The position numbers were made by a program, and so were the translations under genes. A stretch of DNA of 64,000 bases from Haemophilus haemolyticus_L (lineage in GTDB: Bacteria; Pseudomonadota; Gammaproteobacteria; Enterobacterales; Pasteurellaceae), in assembly GCF_003490595.1 (NCBI RefSeq), contig NZ_QQGY01000005.1:62001-126000 (forward strand). Reading direction: 5' to 3'. Below the pieces are notes generated by a model, which saw only the letters and a list, made by a program, of their open reading frames with translations, did no database searches and was not told the origin of the DNA. Positions 1-9,313 of this stretch are shown here, one piece after another. Position 1 is the first letter of the stretch; each line of letters opens with the position of its first letter.

Positions 1-1137
1 AGATGCGCCTGAATAACGCACTTCCGTTGGAAATAATTCTGGTAATAGCGCAGCCATTGGACCAAATGTCATCCCCATGATCGCCATACCAATTACTAAA
101 AATGCAAATACGCTAACTGGAGTGCCATTTTCTAAGAATAACGGCATTGTTAAACCAAGCACACCGATAGCAATAGTCACCCAAATCAACCATTTACGGC
201 GACCAATTTTATCGGCATAAACACCAGAAATACTGATAAAAATACCAAATACAATAGCACTAATTAATAACAAGCCAGTAAATGTATTTGCTGGGATTCC
301 TAAACCAAGCGCATAACCTGCTTCAGAAAGCTTTGGTGCTGTTCGAGAATATGCCTGAGCAAAAGCCGTCATAATGTAAAACAGAGAATAAGTTGCCACC
401 ATAATAAATGTGCCAATGATCATTGGTTTTAAGTGTTTAGTAAAAACAACACTCACTGGTGCATTCAATTTTTTGCCTTTTTGCTCTGCTTCCACAAATA
501 CGTGGCTTTCGTGCAAAGTTAAGCGAACATATAAGCCGACAGCGACCAATAAAACAGAAGATACAAACGGAATACGCCACGCCCATTCAACAAGTGCATT
601 ATGACCAAGCAAATAGCTAACTAAGAAGAATGTTCCATTAGCGACAAATAAACCAATTGGTGCGCCTAATTGAGGGAAAGTACCGTACCAAGCTCGTTTT
701 CCTTCTGGCGCATTTTCTGTTGCAACTAAAGCTGCACCGCCCCATTCACCACCGAGTCCAATACCTTGACCAACACGGCATACGCAAAGCAAAATCGGCG
801 CCCAGATACCGATTTGAGCATAATTAGGAAGTAAACCAATTACTACCGTTGAACCACCCATTAAAACAAGGGAGGCAACCAAGGTTTTTTTACGACCAAT
901 TTTATCGCCAAAGTGACCAAATAATGCCGAACCAATAGGACGTGCAAAAAATGCTAAAGCAAGCGTAGAAAGAGAAAGTAAATCATTAGAAAGCGGATCA
1001 TCGCTATGGAAGAATTGCGTATTGAAAACTAATACAGCGGCAGCCGCATAAATATAATAATCAAAAAATTCGATTGCCGTACCGACCATCGAGGCTAACG
1101 CCACTTTCATCGGATTATTACGAAGTTGTGTAGACAT
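1..1137 (-). CDS. MHS-family (MFS) metabolite:H+ symporter, C-terminus outside window
   Basis: Inner-membrane transporter of the major facilitator superfamily, metabolite:H+ symporter group (YhjE/ShiA/ProP-like). The 379 codons in the window read without a stop from an ATG at 1137 to the window edge. The N-terminus has MVGTAIEFFDYYIY, typical of the MHS group. A loop with FGDKIGRKK sits after the second helix, the usual MFS signature, and a second copy (YADKIGRRK) follows the central loop. PELFPTEVRYSG lies close to the window edge. Many hydrophobic helices are evident, about nine or ten of the expected twelve. The substrate cannot be told from sequence; dicarboxylate, proline/betaine and shikimate carriers share these motifs. 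It is transcribed in the same direction as menFDH and lies 55 bp downstream of menH, but nothing links it to menaquinone. Confidence 0.88.
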   Translation of the reverse strand, partial: MSTQLRNNPMKVALASMVGTAIEFFDYYIYAAAAVLVFNTQFFHSDDPLSNDLLSLSTLALAFFARPIGSALFGHFGDKIGRKKTLVASLVLMGGSTVVIGLLPNYAQIGIWAPILLCVCRVGQGIGLGGEWGGAALVATENAPEGKRAWYGTFPQLGAPIGLFVANGTFFLVSYLLGHNALVEWAWRIPFVSSVLLVAVGLYVRLTLHESHVFVEAEQKGKKLNAPVSVVFTKHLKPMIIGTFIMVATYSLFYIMTAFAQAYSRTAPKLSEAGYALGLGIPANTFTGLLLISAIVFGIFISISGVYADKIGRRKWLIWVTIAIGVLGLTMPLFLENGTPVSVFAFLVIGMAIMGMTFGPMAALLPELFPTEVRYSGAS

Positions 1138-1192
1138 TGTGTTTCCTTAGTAGTTTATTATAAAGAGAAAGGATTGAATCCTAGCATTTTAA

Positions 1193-1936
1193 CTAAGGTC
1201 TAGCAATTTTTAATATGCAATTTTCTATTTTTTTAGAGAAATATTTTGAATTTTCTAAATGTGAGTTATGCCCAGCGGAAGGAATGGTTACTAAATTAAT
1301 TTGATTTTCTTTGGCTAAAACTTGGAACTTATGATCTCGTTCGCCACAAAAATAAAAAAATGGCAAAGCACTTAACCGCACTTTTTCACTAAAATCAGGT
1401 TGTTTCGATAGACTTGTCGCCAGCAGCATCTTGCCAATATTTTCACCGCAATTTAATTTTCGTTTTTCAACTAACTTCTGTCTTTCTTCTGCAGTCAAAT
1501 GAGAAAACACGGGCTGTTGATACCAATCATTTAATACATTTTCTGGCGATTCTTGCATAAAACGTTGCGCCCAAGCAAAATCATGTTGAAAACGAGCCTG
1601 CTTTTCTTCGTCAGTTTTTAAACCTAGATTCGCGCCTTCTAAAATAACACCTTGCAAATTAGATCGTTCCACCTGAGCATGCAGTGCATAATACAAAGCG
1701 ATCCGTCCACCTAGAGAATACCCAACAAGAAAATAGGGTTCATTTTTCACCACACTTTTGATTTGCTGAGATAAATACTCCGCCGAATCTTCAAAATTTG
1801 CGACTTCAATGTCTTTAGCTTGCCCATGAAAAGGTAAATCTAGCGCAATACAATTAAAGTGCGGTAGATTTTCAATGACTTGTTTCCAGTCGTTTTTTGC
1901 ACCAAGAAGTCCGTGAAGAAAAATGATGTTTATCAT
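1193..1936 (-). CDS. menH: SHCHC synthase MenH (menaquinone biosynthesis)
   Basis: 2-succinyl-6-hydroxy-2,4-cyclohexadiene-1-carboxylate synthase, the cytoplasmic alpha/beta-hydrolase-fold enzyme that eliminates pyruvate from the MenD product. 247 aa, close to the usual 250. The oxyanion-hole motif HGLLG is at residues 8-12, the nucleophile elbow GYSLGG places Ser74, GERD gives Asp201 and the C-terminal AGHNSHLEN gives His223, so the full catalytic triad is present. It is the last gene of menF-menD-menH on the minus strand, 60 bp after menD, with a small GC hairpin in between. The start has no strong Shine-Dalgarno, so translation may depend on the upstream genes. Family assignment is firm from motifs and operon context. 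Confidence 0.95.
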   Translation of the reverse strand: MINIIFLHGLLGAKNDWKQVIENLPHFNCIALDLPFHGQAKDIEVANFEDSAEYLSQQIKSVVKNEPYFLVGYSLGGRIALYYALHAQVERSNLQGVILEGANLGLKTDEEKQARFQHDFAWAQRFMQESPENVLNDWYQQPVFSHLTAEERQKLVEKRKLNCGENIGKMLLATSLSKQPDFSEKVRLSALPFFYFCGERDHKFQVLAKENQINLVTIPSAGHNSHLENSKYFSKKIENCILKIARP

Positions 1937-1968
1937 TGAAGGGATTATTGATAGAAGTAATAAAATAC

Positions 1969-1986
1969 GGCGGACTAAAGCCCGCC
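1969..1986 (-). terminator. GC hairpin between menD and menH
   Basis: An 18-base inverted repeat (GGCGG...CCGCC with an 8-base loop) lies 10 bases after the menD stop. On the minus strand it is followed by a loosely T-rich stretch (GTATTTTATT), so it could attenuate menH transcription or stabilise the menFD message. It is too weak to call a full terminator. Confidence 0.4.
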
Positions 1987-1996
1987 TACAGAATAC

Positions 1997-3703
1997 TTAA
2001 GCACCAATCACGGCGTGACTAATTTGCTCGATTAAGCGTTTATACAAACTACTACCATCACTCGGATTCGTTTTAATTTCAATTAACGTTGCCTTGCGAC
2101 GACTATAAGCCTGTTTAACAACGGAATTGAGATCCGCCCAAGTATAAGGATGAGCGTATTTAAGATCGAACATTGCCGCGATTTGAGAAAAATCGCCATT
2201 ATGCGGTAATCGATAGAACTGATCTTTGACTTGTTCATCCACAGGTAACATATCAAAAATCGCGCCACCATTATTATTGATCACAAAGATTACCGTTGGT
2301 TGCGTAACGTTTTTGAATAATGCGAACGAATTTAGATCATATAAAGTGGACGTATCGCCAATCACCGCAACAACAGGTTTATTTGAACCAATACCTATTC
2401 CCGCAGCCGTAGCCAACAAACCATCAATTCCACTTGCGCCACGATTGGTATAAACGGGATAACTTTCTGGTAATTGCGTTAGTGCATCAACAAGACGAAC
2501 AAGTAAACTATTACCTAAAAATAAAACACCGTTATAAGGTAAAAGTGTTGGTAAACGTAATGCGAGCGAGGCTTCCGTTAAATTTCCGCCTACTTGCTGT
2601 TCAATAAAAGTCGCACAGAACTTAGATAAAGCTAACGGCTCAAGTAACCAAGGCTTTTGGCGTAAAGGTGGATGCGCACGCAACCAATGATGCACTTTAG
2701 CATTGAATCTTGTCAATGAATGATGGTAAGGATCTAATGCTTTACCGCTTTGTTCAACTAGCCAAAATTCCCCTTTAAACGCCTGCAAGAATTGATTAAT
2801 GCGTTTACTAATAAAACGCGCGCCAAATTGAATCACAATATCAGCTTGTAGAAGTTTTTCACGAACAGTTTGGTTTGCTAGCCAAATATCTTCATAAGGC
2901 GTCGTTGGAACAACACCCGATTGAATATCCGTCAGTAATACCCAGCCCATAGCACTTGCCCAAGAATTAATGCCCATCGCTTGTTCTGCAGGTAATTGAC
3001 CAACCACAACTACACCACGTTTGGTACGCCAATGATCCCAATTTTCATGCATTAATACTTCGTGCTGTTGAGCTTCCACATTCATCCAAGGCTTAGTTTG
3101 AATTAACCAGCGTTGTAACGGCAGCAGCCAAGGGTGAGAATCTACTTCCTCATCAGTTGCATTATAAAGTGGCTCGGCAAATGGCACATTAATATGAACA
3201 ACACCACCTTGTTGTTTTTGTTGGAAAGCTGCCTGTTCAAGTAGAGAAATCAACCACTGCGCAGAATAATCAGAGTTTGGTTTAGGTAAATTAACATTTG
3301 CAACCGGATACTGACCAAACATATTTTGCTGCAAAATAGCTTGATTTGCACCGCACTCCCAAAGTTCTGGTGGACGATCAGCAGTTAAAACAAATAAATT
3401 CACACCTGTTTGGCGTGCTTCAATAATTGCGGGATAAAGGTTTGCAGTCGCCGTACCTGATGTCACAATAATGGCAACAGGCGATTGAGTTGCCTTAGCA
3501 ATACCCAAAGCAAAAAAACCTAAACCGCGTTCATCAAAATGCGTATGACAAGTGACTGAACCCGCATTTTGCAAACGTACGGCTTCAAGAGTTAAAGGTG
3601 TCGAACGCGAACCTGGCGCGATACAAACGTGAGAAACGCCTTGGCGCACCAAGGTTTCTAAAATCACTTTCGACCAACAACGATTAAACACGCTTACCGA
3701 CAT
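1997..3703 (-). CDS. menD: SEPHCHC synthase MenD (menaquinone biosynthesis)
   Basis: Thiamine-diphosphate enzyme that adds the succinic semialdehyde unit from 2-oxoglutarate to isochorismate, forming SEPHCHC. 568 aa from the start used here. The N-terminus MSVSVFNRCW...IAPGSRSTPL matches the family N-terminus closely. The conserved ThDP glutamate is in DERGLGF (Glu58). The C-terminal ThDP/Mg motif is visible as GDTSTLYDLNS followed about 25 residues on by NNNGGAIF. I chose the ATG at 3703 because ACGGAG lies 6 bases upstream of it. A second in-frame ATG at 3721 overlaps the menF stop (ATGA) and would add six residues not seen in the family; that overlap may still couple translation. Second gene of menFDH. 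Confidence 0.95.
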   Translation of the reverse strand: MSVSVFNRCWSKVILETLVRQGVSHVCIAPGSRSTPLTLEAVRLQNAGSVTCHTHFDERGLGFFALGIAKATQSPVAIIVTSGTATANLYPAIIEARQTGVNLFVLTADRPPELWECGANQAILQQNMFGQYPVANVNLPKPNSDYSAQWLISLLEQAAFQQKQQGGVVHINVPFAEPLYNATDEEVDSHPWLLPLQRWLIQTKPWMNVEAQQHEVLMHENWDHWRTKRGVVVVGQLPAEQAMGINSWASAMGWVLLTDIQSGVVPTTPYEDIWLANQTVREKLLQADIVIQFGARFISKRINQFLQAFKGEFWLVEQSGKALDPYHHSLTRFNAKVHHWLRAHPPLRQKPWLLEPLALSKFCATFIEQQVGGNLTEASLALRLPTLLPYNGVLFLGNSLLVRLVDALTQLPESYPVYTNRGASGIDGLLATAAGIGIGSNKPVVAVIGDTSTLYDLNSFALFKNVTQPTVIFVINNNGGAIFDMLPVDEQVKDQFYRLPHNGDFSQIAAMFDLKYAHPYTWADLNSVVKQAYSRRKATLIEIKTNPSDGSSLYKRLIEQISHAVIGA

Positions 3704-3717
3704 TTTTTTCTCCGTTA

Positions 3718-5010
3718 TCATTTTTCTTCTGCAAACAAGGAAATTAACCCTGCTGCTTTACGTTCAATTTCTTTCCATTCTTCCAATGGCTGCGAGCCTG
3801 CCACAATGCCCGCTCCAGCAAATACACGAATACGATGACCTTCAATAAAGGCAGAACGAATCGCTACACAAAACTCTGAACATGCATCGCTCATCACGCC
3901 CAATGTTCCTGCATACCAGCCTCGATCAAAGGTTTCAATTTCTGACAAAATCATCTTGGCTTGTTGCTGTGGCAAACCCGATACCGCAGCTGTAGGATGA
4001 ATCGCTTTTAATATATTTACATCTGCATAATGTGCGGTCAAATTTGCACGAATTTTACGAATCAAATGCTGTACTTTACGTAACGGTTTCAATTCCACAT
4101 TGCTTACATCAAAACTTTCTACTTGCTTACGTAAATTCTGCGAAATATCTTCTACAACCAACCAATTTTCTTTTAAATTTTTCTCGTCATTTAACAACCA
4201 ATTGGCTTGAGATTGCGTTTCTTCCTCACTTTCAGAAACCGATGCGGTTCCTGCCAAAGCCTCGGTTAGCAACAAGTTATACTCTCGAGCAAATAGGCGT
4301 TCAGGCGTAGAACCAACAAAAACCGAATAAGGATTTTCAGCCCACAAAAAATGATAACAACCTTGATTTTGTTTTTCGCTTTCTGCTAAAAAATCGTACG
4401 CATTAATCGCTTGCTTTAAATGGAAGGTGGTTTCATTGGCTAATACAATTTTTGTCAGTTCCCCACTTTTAATTTCTACCAAAGCCTGATTTACCCAATC
4501 ACACCAAGTTCTTTCGTTAGCTCGAGGCTCTGTATGCAAAGGAATTTGTTTTGGCAAAGCAGAAAGTGCGGTGAGATTTTCAAAAGTTTTGAGGTGAGCT
4601 AAAGTATCATTCGCACCTTGCTCATCTTTCACAAAAAATGATACCAACGCACCTTTCTCATCCTGTTCAACAAGAATTTTTGGCAATACAAATTGTGCAG
4701 CGCCTTGAAATTGCAAACCGCCGACCAGTGGAAAACCACTTTCTTCAATAAACTCTTGCGCTAAATTTAACTGTGAAAATGACTGCACTTCACCAAGAGC
4801 AGCCAATGCTTTTTCTTCATCACGAAAATGTAAATAAAATTGAGGATACGCAGATTGACCTTTCAGCCACGCCAACAAATCGACCTTGTCCAGTTTCACC
4901 TGAAAACGGACAAGTTCATTCGTTGATTGCTGTAAATATGCGTGAATTTGCGATTTTAACTCGCCTATTGCCTGCGCTAAATCATTCATTAGATTTTGTT
5001 TTAAATACAC
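3718..5010 (-). CDS. menF: isochorismate synthase MenF
   Basis: Converts chorismate to isochorismate, the first committed step to menaquinone, in the cytoplasm with Mg2+. 430 aa if translation starts at the GTG at 5010; an in-frame ATG at 4989 (seven residues later) is equally plausible, because neither has a clear Shine-Dalgarno. The C-terminal two thirds is the chorismate-binding fold shared with anthranilate synthase I: GELTKIVLA (the lysine acting as general base), ALAGTASV, HPTAAVSGLP, FDRGWYAG and FCVAIRS are all recognisable. The weakly conserved N-terminal third is normal for the family. It heads the menFDH operon and shares an ATGA overlap with an alternative menD start. It could be confused with EntC or PchA, but the menD neighbour settles MenF. 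Confidence 0.94.
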   Translation of the reverse strand: MYLKQNLMNDLAQAIGELKSQIHAYLQQSTNELVRFQVKLDKVDLLAWLKGQSAYPQFYLHFRDEEKALAALGEVQSFSQLNLAQEFIEESGFPLVGGLQFQGAAQFVLPKILVEQDEKGALVSFFVKDEQGANDTLAHLKTFENLTALSALPKQIPLHTEPRANERTWCDWVNQALVEIKSGELTKIVLANETTFHLKQAINAYDFLAESEKQNQGCYHFLWAENPYSVFVGSTPERLFAREYNLLLTEALAGTASVSESEEETQSQANWLLNDEKNLKENWLVVEDISQNLRKQVESFDVSNVELKPLRKVQHLIRKIRANLTAHYADVNILKAIHPTAAVSGLPQQQAKMILSEIETFDRGWYAGTLGVMSDACSEFCVAIRSAFIEGHRIRVFAGAGIVAGSQPLEEWKEIERKAAGLISLFAEEK

Positions 5011-5145
5011 AAAAAATTAGCCGTATTCTACCGCAGATTGTTAATGACAAAAAATTTTTTTACAAAATCTTTTCAATATTGAAAATTCAGCGTAAATTAA
5101 CCGCACTTTTCTCGAAAAATTTATTAGAAACAAAAGGATTTCACT

Positions 5146-6360
5146 ATGCGATTATTCCCAAAATCCGACAAATTAGAACATGTATGTTATGACATTCGCG
5201 GGCCAGTGCACAAAGAAGCACTACGCTTAGAAGAAGAAGGCAATAAAATTTTAAAACTAAATATCGGTAATCCCGCACCTTTCGGCTTTGAAGCACCAGA
5301 TGAAATTTTGGTTGACGTATTGCGTAATTTACCGTCAGCTCAAGGCTACTGCGATTCAAAAGGTTTATATTCTGCTCGTAAAGCCATTGTTCAATATTAT
5401 CAATCAAAAGGGATTCACGGCGCGACAGTCAATGATGTGTATATTGGTAACGGCGTATCTGAGCTTATCACAATGGCCATGCAAGCATTACTCAATGATG
5501 GCGATGAAGTGCTTGTGCCGATGCCTGATTATCCGCTTTGGACTGCGGCGGTAACACTTTCTGGCGGTAAAGCAGTGCATTATCTCTGTGATGAAGATGC
5601 GAATTGGTTTCCCGCTATTGATGATATTAAAGCCAAGGTGAATGCGAAGACTAAAGCGATTGTCATCATCAACCCGAACAACCCAACTGGAGCGGTGTAT
5701 AGCAAAGAATTATTACAAGAAATTGTGGAAATCGCGCGCCAAAATAATTTGATTATCTTCGCTGACGAAATCTACGACAAAATTTTATACGATGGCGCGG
5801 TGCATCATCATATTGCCGCGCTTGCTCCTGATTTATTAACCGTTACGCTGAATGGGTTATCAAAAGCTTATCGAGTTGCAGGCTTCCGTCAAGGTTGGAT
5901 GATTTTAAACGGTCCAAAACATAATGCGAAAGGTTATATTGAAGGCTTGGATATGCTGGCATCTATGCGTTTATGTGCCAACGTACCAATGCAACATGCA
6001 ATTCAAACTGCACTTGGTGGCTATCAAAGTATTAATGAATTTATTTTACCAGGCGGTCGATTACTTGAGCAACGAAATAAAGCCTACGATCTCATCACTC
6101 AAATTCCAGGCATTACTTGCGTGAAACCAATGGGGGCGATGTATATGTTCCCCAAAATTGATGTGAAAAAATTCAATATTCACAGTGATGAAAAAATGGT
6201 GCTTGATTTACTTCGCCAAGAAAAAGTACTACTTGTGCACGGTAAAGGATTTAATTGGCATTCACCGGATCACTTCCGTGTTGTCACCCTTCCTTATGTG
6301 AATCAGCTTGAAGAAGCCATTACAAAATTAGCAAGATTTTTGTCGGATTACCGTCAATAA
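5146..6360 (+). CDS. alaA: glutamate-pyruvate aminotransferase AlaA-like
   Basis: Class-I PLP aminotransferase making alanine from pyruvate and glutamate, the YfbQ/AlaA type. 404 aa, the same size as the enterobacterial enzyme. NPNNPTG is at residues 176-182, FADEIY at 205-210 with the pyridine-N-binding Asp207, and SKAYRVAGFRQGW supplies the Schiff-base Lys240. It starts 11 bases after AAAGGA. It is divergent from menF across 135 bp that contain an uptake signal at 5100. The gene is followed directly by the decayed IS remnant and has no visible terminator. Substrate preference is inferred from similarity; other small aliphatic amino acids are possible. Confidence 0.92.
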   Translation: MRLFPKSDKLEHVCYDIRGPVHKEALRLEEEGNKILKLNIGNPAPFGFEAPDEILVDVLRNLPSAQGYCDSKGLYSARKAIVQYYQSKGIHGATVNDVYIGNGVSELITMAMQALLNDGDEVLVPMPDYPLWTAAVTLSGGKAVHYLCDEDANWFPAIDDIKAKVNAKTKAIVIINPNNPTGAVYSKELLQEIVEIARQNNLIIFADEIYDKILYDGAVHHHIAALAPDLLTVTLNGLSKAYRVAGFRQGWMILNGPKHNAKGYIEGLDMLASMRLCANVPMQHAIQTALGGYQSINEFILPGGRLLEQRNKAYDLITQIPGITCVKPMGAMYMFPKIDVKKFNIHSDEKMVLDLLRQEKVLLVHGKGFNWHSPDHFRVVTLPYVNQLEEAITKLARFLSDYRQ

Positions 6361-6398
6361 TGTATGCGTTGACAAAATTATAAATAGGACAAATAATC

Positions 6399-7139
6399 TG
6401 CTCCTAAAGTTGGACTAAATAACCAACTCACTAAGGTGCAGATTTTTTTATTAACTAAATATCTTATCTTTCAAACAACAAGTGAAGTATTTTTATCTTC
6501 AACATAGTAAAAATTGTTTTCTCATCTAAACATATTTTCAACCGCCCGAACAAATATTAAATCGTCGAATTCTCCTTAATGTCCAATATATTTATCATAC
6601 GTTGGACTTTCTTATGATTGATGTTGAGGAAGACTTAGAGCTAGAGTAATAAGAGGATAAACGTAACATTCATGATTATCACGATAATCCGTATAATTTG
6701 TTGTGATATCGTCTTATCTTTATCGATTTGTTCTTTCAAATGATAAAAGAAAATACTGAATAATCCCCCCATCAAATCAAGCAATATCTGAAGTGAAAAG
6801 CCATTATTCAATAATTGGACAGATTTTATTGCACTGTAGCGCAACCAAAGAAGGTAATATCAAATGAGAGGTTATCAATAAATCCTATTGAAAAACGGTA
6901 TTCAACAAAGTATGTCGAGAAAAAGAAATTGTTTAGATAATACGGTGGCGGAGAGCTTCTTTGGGCAGTAAAAAAGGAAGACTACAATGGAAAACAATTT
7001 GATACTTTTGATCAACTCGAAAAATAATTCATGAGTGCATTCATTATTACAATCATGAGCGTACTCAGTGTAAACTAAAAGGACTAAGCCCCATGGAGGA
7101 TAGAACTCAGTCCTTAATTTAATAGTCTAACTTTTAGAG
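6399..7139 (+). mobile_element. Scrambled IS3-family (IS150-like) remnant, copy 1
   Basis: About 740 bp of dead insertion-sequence DNA and no intact gene. The left end (6399-6545) matches the reverse complement of about 32200-32343, the start of copy 2. The right part (6860-7139) matches the reverse complement of 31023-31290 and reads on the plus strand as the C-terminus of an IS3-type transposase (fragments like SFFGQ, KKEDYNGKQFDTFDQLEK and CKLKGLSPM). The middle (6580-6812) matches copy 2 in direct orientation (31551-31770), so it is inverted relative to both ends. A 67-codon open frame on the minus strand at 6641-6844 is the decayed start of the second transposase frame. Stop codons and frameshifts are throughout. 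End points are approximate. Confidence 0.85.
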
Positions 7140-7170
7140 TTAAATAAAAATCACCGCACTTTTATCTTTT

Positions 7171-7773
7171 TTAGCGCAAGAACGCTGGAATGTTTTTCTC
7201 GTATTCTGAGATTTTGTCTTCATGTTGGAGGGTTAAGCCGATGTTATCCAAGCCGTTTAACAAACAATGGCGGCGGAATTCATCCAGTTCAAAGTGATAG
7301 ACTTTGTCACCTACAGTGACGGTCATCGCTGCCAAATCCACATGGATTTGTTTGCCTTCATTTGCCCACACCCATTGGAAGATTTCCTCTACTTCTTCTT
7401 CGCTTAAACGAATCGGTAACATGTGGTTGTTTAAGCTGTTGTTATAGAAAATATCTGCAAAACTTGGTGCGATCATTACTTTGAAACCGTAATCGGCTAA
7501 TGCCCAAGGGGCGTGTTCACGAGACGAACCACAGCCAAGGTTTTTACGCGCCAACAAAATTGTTGCACCTTGATATTGTGGGTAATTCAATACGAAATCT
7601 GGATTTGGTTTAGTGCCTTCTACATCCAAATAACGCCATTCGTGGAATAAGTGTTTACCGAAACCTACGCGCGTAATGGCTTGTAAAAATTGTTTTGGAA
7701 TAATCGCATCCGTATCCACGTTTGCTGCATCCAATGGCACTACTAAGCCTGAAAGTTGTTTAAATCCTGCCAT
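7171..7773 (-). CDS. leuD: 3-isopropylmalate dehydratase small subunit
   Basis: Small subunit of isopropylmalate isomerase (LeuCD), which converts 2- to 3-isopropylmalate in leucine synthesis. 200 aa, the normal size. The swivelling aconitase domain-4 signature is complete: DTDAIIP at residues 20-26 and CGSSREHAPW at 81-90. It lies 10 bp after leuC and is the last gene of leuABCD. About 30 bp beyond its stop the IS remnant begins, with only a USS (7153) in between, so no native terminator is seen. Confidence 0.97.
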   Translation of the reverse strand: MAGFKQLSGLVVPLDAANVDTDAIIPKQFLQAITRVGFGKHLFHEWRYLDVEGTKPNPDFVLNYPQYQGATILLARKNLGCGSSREHAPWALADYGFKVMIAPSFADIFYNNSLNNHMLPIRLSEEEVEEIFQWVWANEGKQIHVDLAAMTVTVGDKVYHFELDEFRRHCLLNGLDNIGLTLQHEDKISEYEKNIPAFLR

Positions 7774-7783
7774 TTTCTGCTCC

Positions 7784-9193
7784 TTAGTTTAATGTGACGT
7801 CACGAATATCAACGAATTTACCAAACATACCAGCAGCGGCAGCCATTGCTGGACTCACCAAGTGAGTGCGACCGTTACGACCTTGGCGACCTTCAAAGTT
7901 ACGGTTTGACGTGGAAGCACAACGTTCCCATTCGCCTAAACGGTCATCGTTCATCCCTAAACACATGGAACAGCCCGGATTACGCCATTCAGCTCCCGCT
8001 TCTATAAAGATTTTATCCAAGCCTTCTTTTTCTGCTTGTTCTTTCACTAAACCGGAACCAGGTACCACTAAAATACGTTTTACGTTATCGGCTTTTTTGC
8101 GCCCTTTCATCACCGCCGCGGCTGCACGTAAATCTTCAATGCGCGAGTTGGTGCAAGATCCGATAAATACTTGATCAACTTTAATTTCTTTTAAATTAGT
8201 GCCAGCTTCCAAGCCAATATAATGTAAGGCTTTTTCCGCCGAAGCACGTTGTACAGGATCTGCCATTTCTTGCGGATTTGGTACGGTATCATTCACAGAA
8301 ATGACCTGCCCTGGGTTTGTTCCCCAAGTTACCTGTGGTGCAATATCTTTCGCTTCTAATGTGATGACCGTGTCAAATTTCGCATCATCATCAGATTTTA
8401 AGGTTTTCCAATAAGCAACGGCATCATCCCAATCTTTACCTTTCGGCGCATGCGGACGGCCTTTTAAGTATTCGAAAGTGGTTTCATCAGGCGCGATTAA
8501 GCCCGCTTTCGCACCCATTTCAATCGCCATATTACAAACCGTCATACGGCCTTCCATGGAAAGGTCACGAATGGCTTCGCCACAGAATTCCACCACATGG
8601 CCTGTACCGCCAGCCATGGTTGTTTTGCCTATAATGGCAAGAATAATGTCTTTTGCGGTAATGCCCGGCGCTACTTTGCCACGCACTTCAATTTTCATAC
8701 TTTTTGCACGGGCTTGCTTTAAAGTTTGAGTTGCTAATACGTGTTCTACTTCGGAGGTGCCGATACCAAATGCCAAAGCACCAAAGGCTCCGTGGGTGGC
8801 TGTGTGGGAATCACCACAAACAATTGTCATACCGGGTAAAGTTAAACCTTGTTCTGGCCCCATCACATGTACGATTCCCTGCTCTTTCGTTGTCATATCA
8901 AATAATTTGATACCCGTCGCCTTGGTATTTTTATCAAGTTCTAACACTTGAATTTTCGCTTGACCTTCAAGTTTATTGACATCTCGTACTTGAGTAGAAA
9001 TGCTGTGATCCATTGTGCCGAAAGTTTTATTCACTTGGCGCACTTGGCGACCTGCAACACGTAACCCATCAAAGGCCTGCGGGCTGGTTACTTCGTGAAT
9101 CAAATGACGGTTAATATACAAAATTGGCGTTTCGCCTTCAGCTTCGTACACCACATGGGCATCGAATAATTTTTCGTAAAGTGTTTTTGCCAT
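7784..9193 (-). CDS. leuC: 3-isopropylmalate dehydratase large subunit
   Basis: Large, [4Fe-4S]-carrying subunit of isopropylmalate isomerase. 469 aa from the ATG at 9193, whose product begins MAKTLYEKLFDAHVV exactly as in enteric LeuC. A TTG four codons upstream would extend the frame, but a GAG-containing site fits the ATG. The three cluster ligands are visible as Cys347 (GSCTNSR) and Cys408/Cys411 (NPGCSMCLGMN). GDSHTATHGAFG, near residues 128-138, is the usual active-site stretch. Partner of leuD 10 bp downstream. The 120 bp between leuB and leuC hold an inverted USS pair. Confidence 0.97.
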   Translation of the reverse strand: MAKTLYEKLFDAHVVYEAEGETPILYINRHLIHEVTSPQAFDGLRVAGRQVRQVNKTFGTMDHSISTQVRDVNKLEGQAKIQVLELDKNTKATGIKLFDMTTKEQGIVHVMGPEQGLTLPGMTIVCGDSHTATHGAFGALAFGIGTSEVEHVLATQTLKQARAKSMKIEVRGKVAPGITAKDIILAIIGKTTMAGGTGHVVEFCGEAIRDLSMEGRMTVCNMAIEMGAKAGLIAPDETTFEYLKGRPHAPKGKDWDDAVAYWKTLKSDDDAKFDTVITLEAKDIAPQVTWGTNPGQVISVNDTVPNPQEMADPVQRASAEKALHYIGLEAGTNLKEIKVDQVFIGSCTNSRIEDLRAAAAVMKGRKKADNVKRILVVPGSGLVKEQAEKEGLDKIFIEAGAEWRNPGCSMCLGMNDDRLGEWERCASTSNRNFEGRQGRNGRTHLVSPAMAAAAGMFGKFVDIRDVTLN

Positions 9194-9218
9194 AATTTTT
9201 CTCAATTCGTTAGAGTAG

Positions 9219-9258
9219 TAAGTGCGGTTAAATTTGACAGTGTTTTAAACCGCACTTT
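9219..9258. repeat. Inverted USS pair in leuB-leuC gap
   Basis: Two uptake-signal cores face each other (9220-9228 plus, 9249-9257 minus) and can form a stem of about 13 bp. No T-run follows on the minus strand, so it should not end transcription inside the leu operon, though it may stabilise the leuB 3' end. Confidence 0.75.
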
Positions 9259-9313
9259 AATTGTTTTTATTAGATTGTGTTAGCGATCAATATCCACATT
9301 GATGGCGCGCGTC

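Noticed and set aside
6641..6844. 67-codon open frame on the minus strand as a gene
   Set aside because: It matches the start of the second IS3 transposase frame in copy 2, lies inside the remnant, and has no ribosome-binding site.
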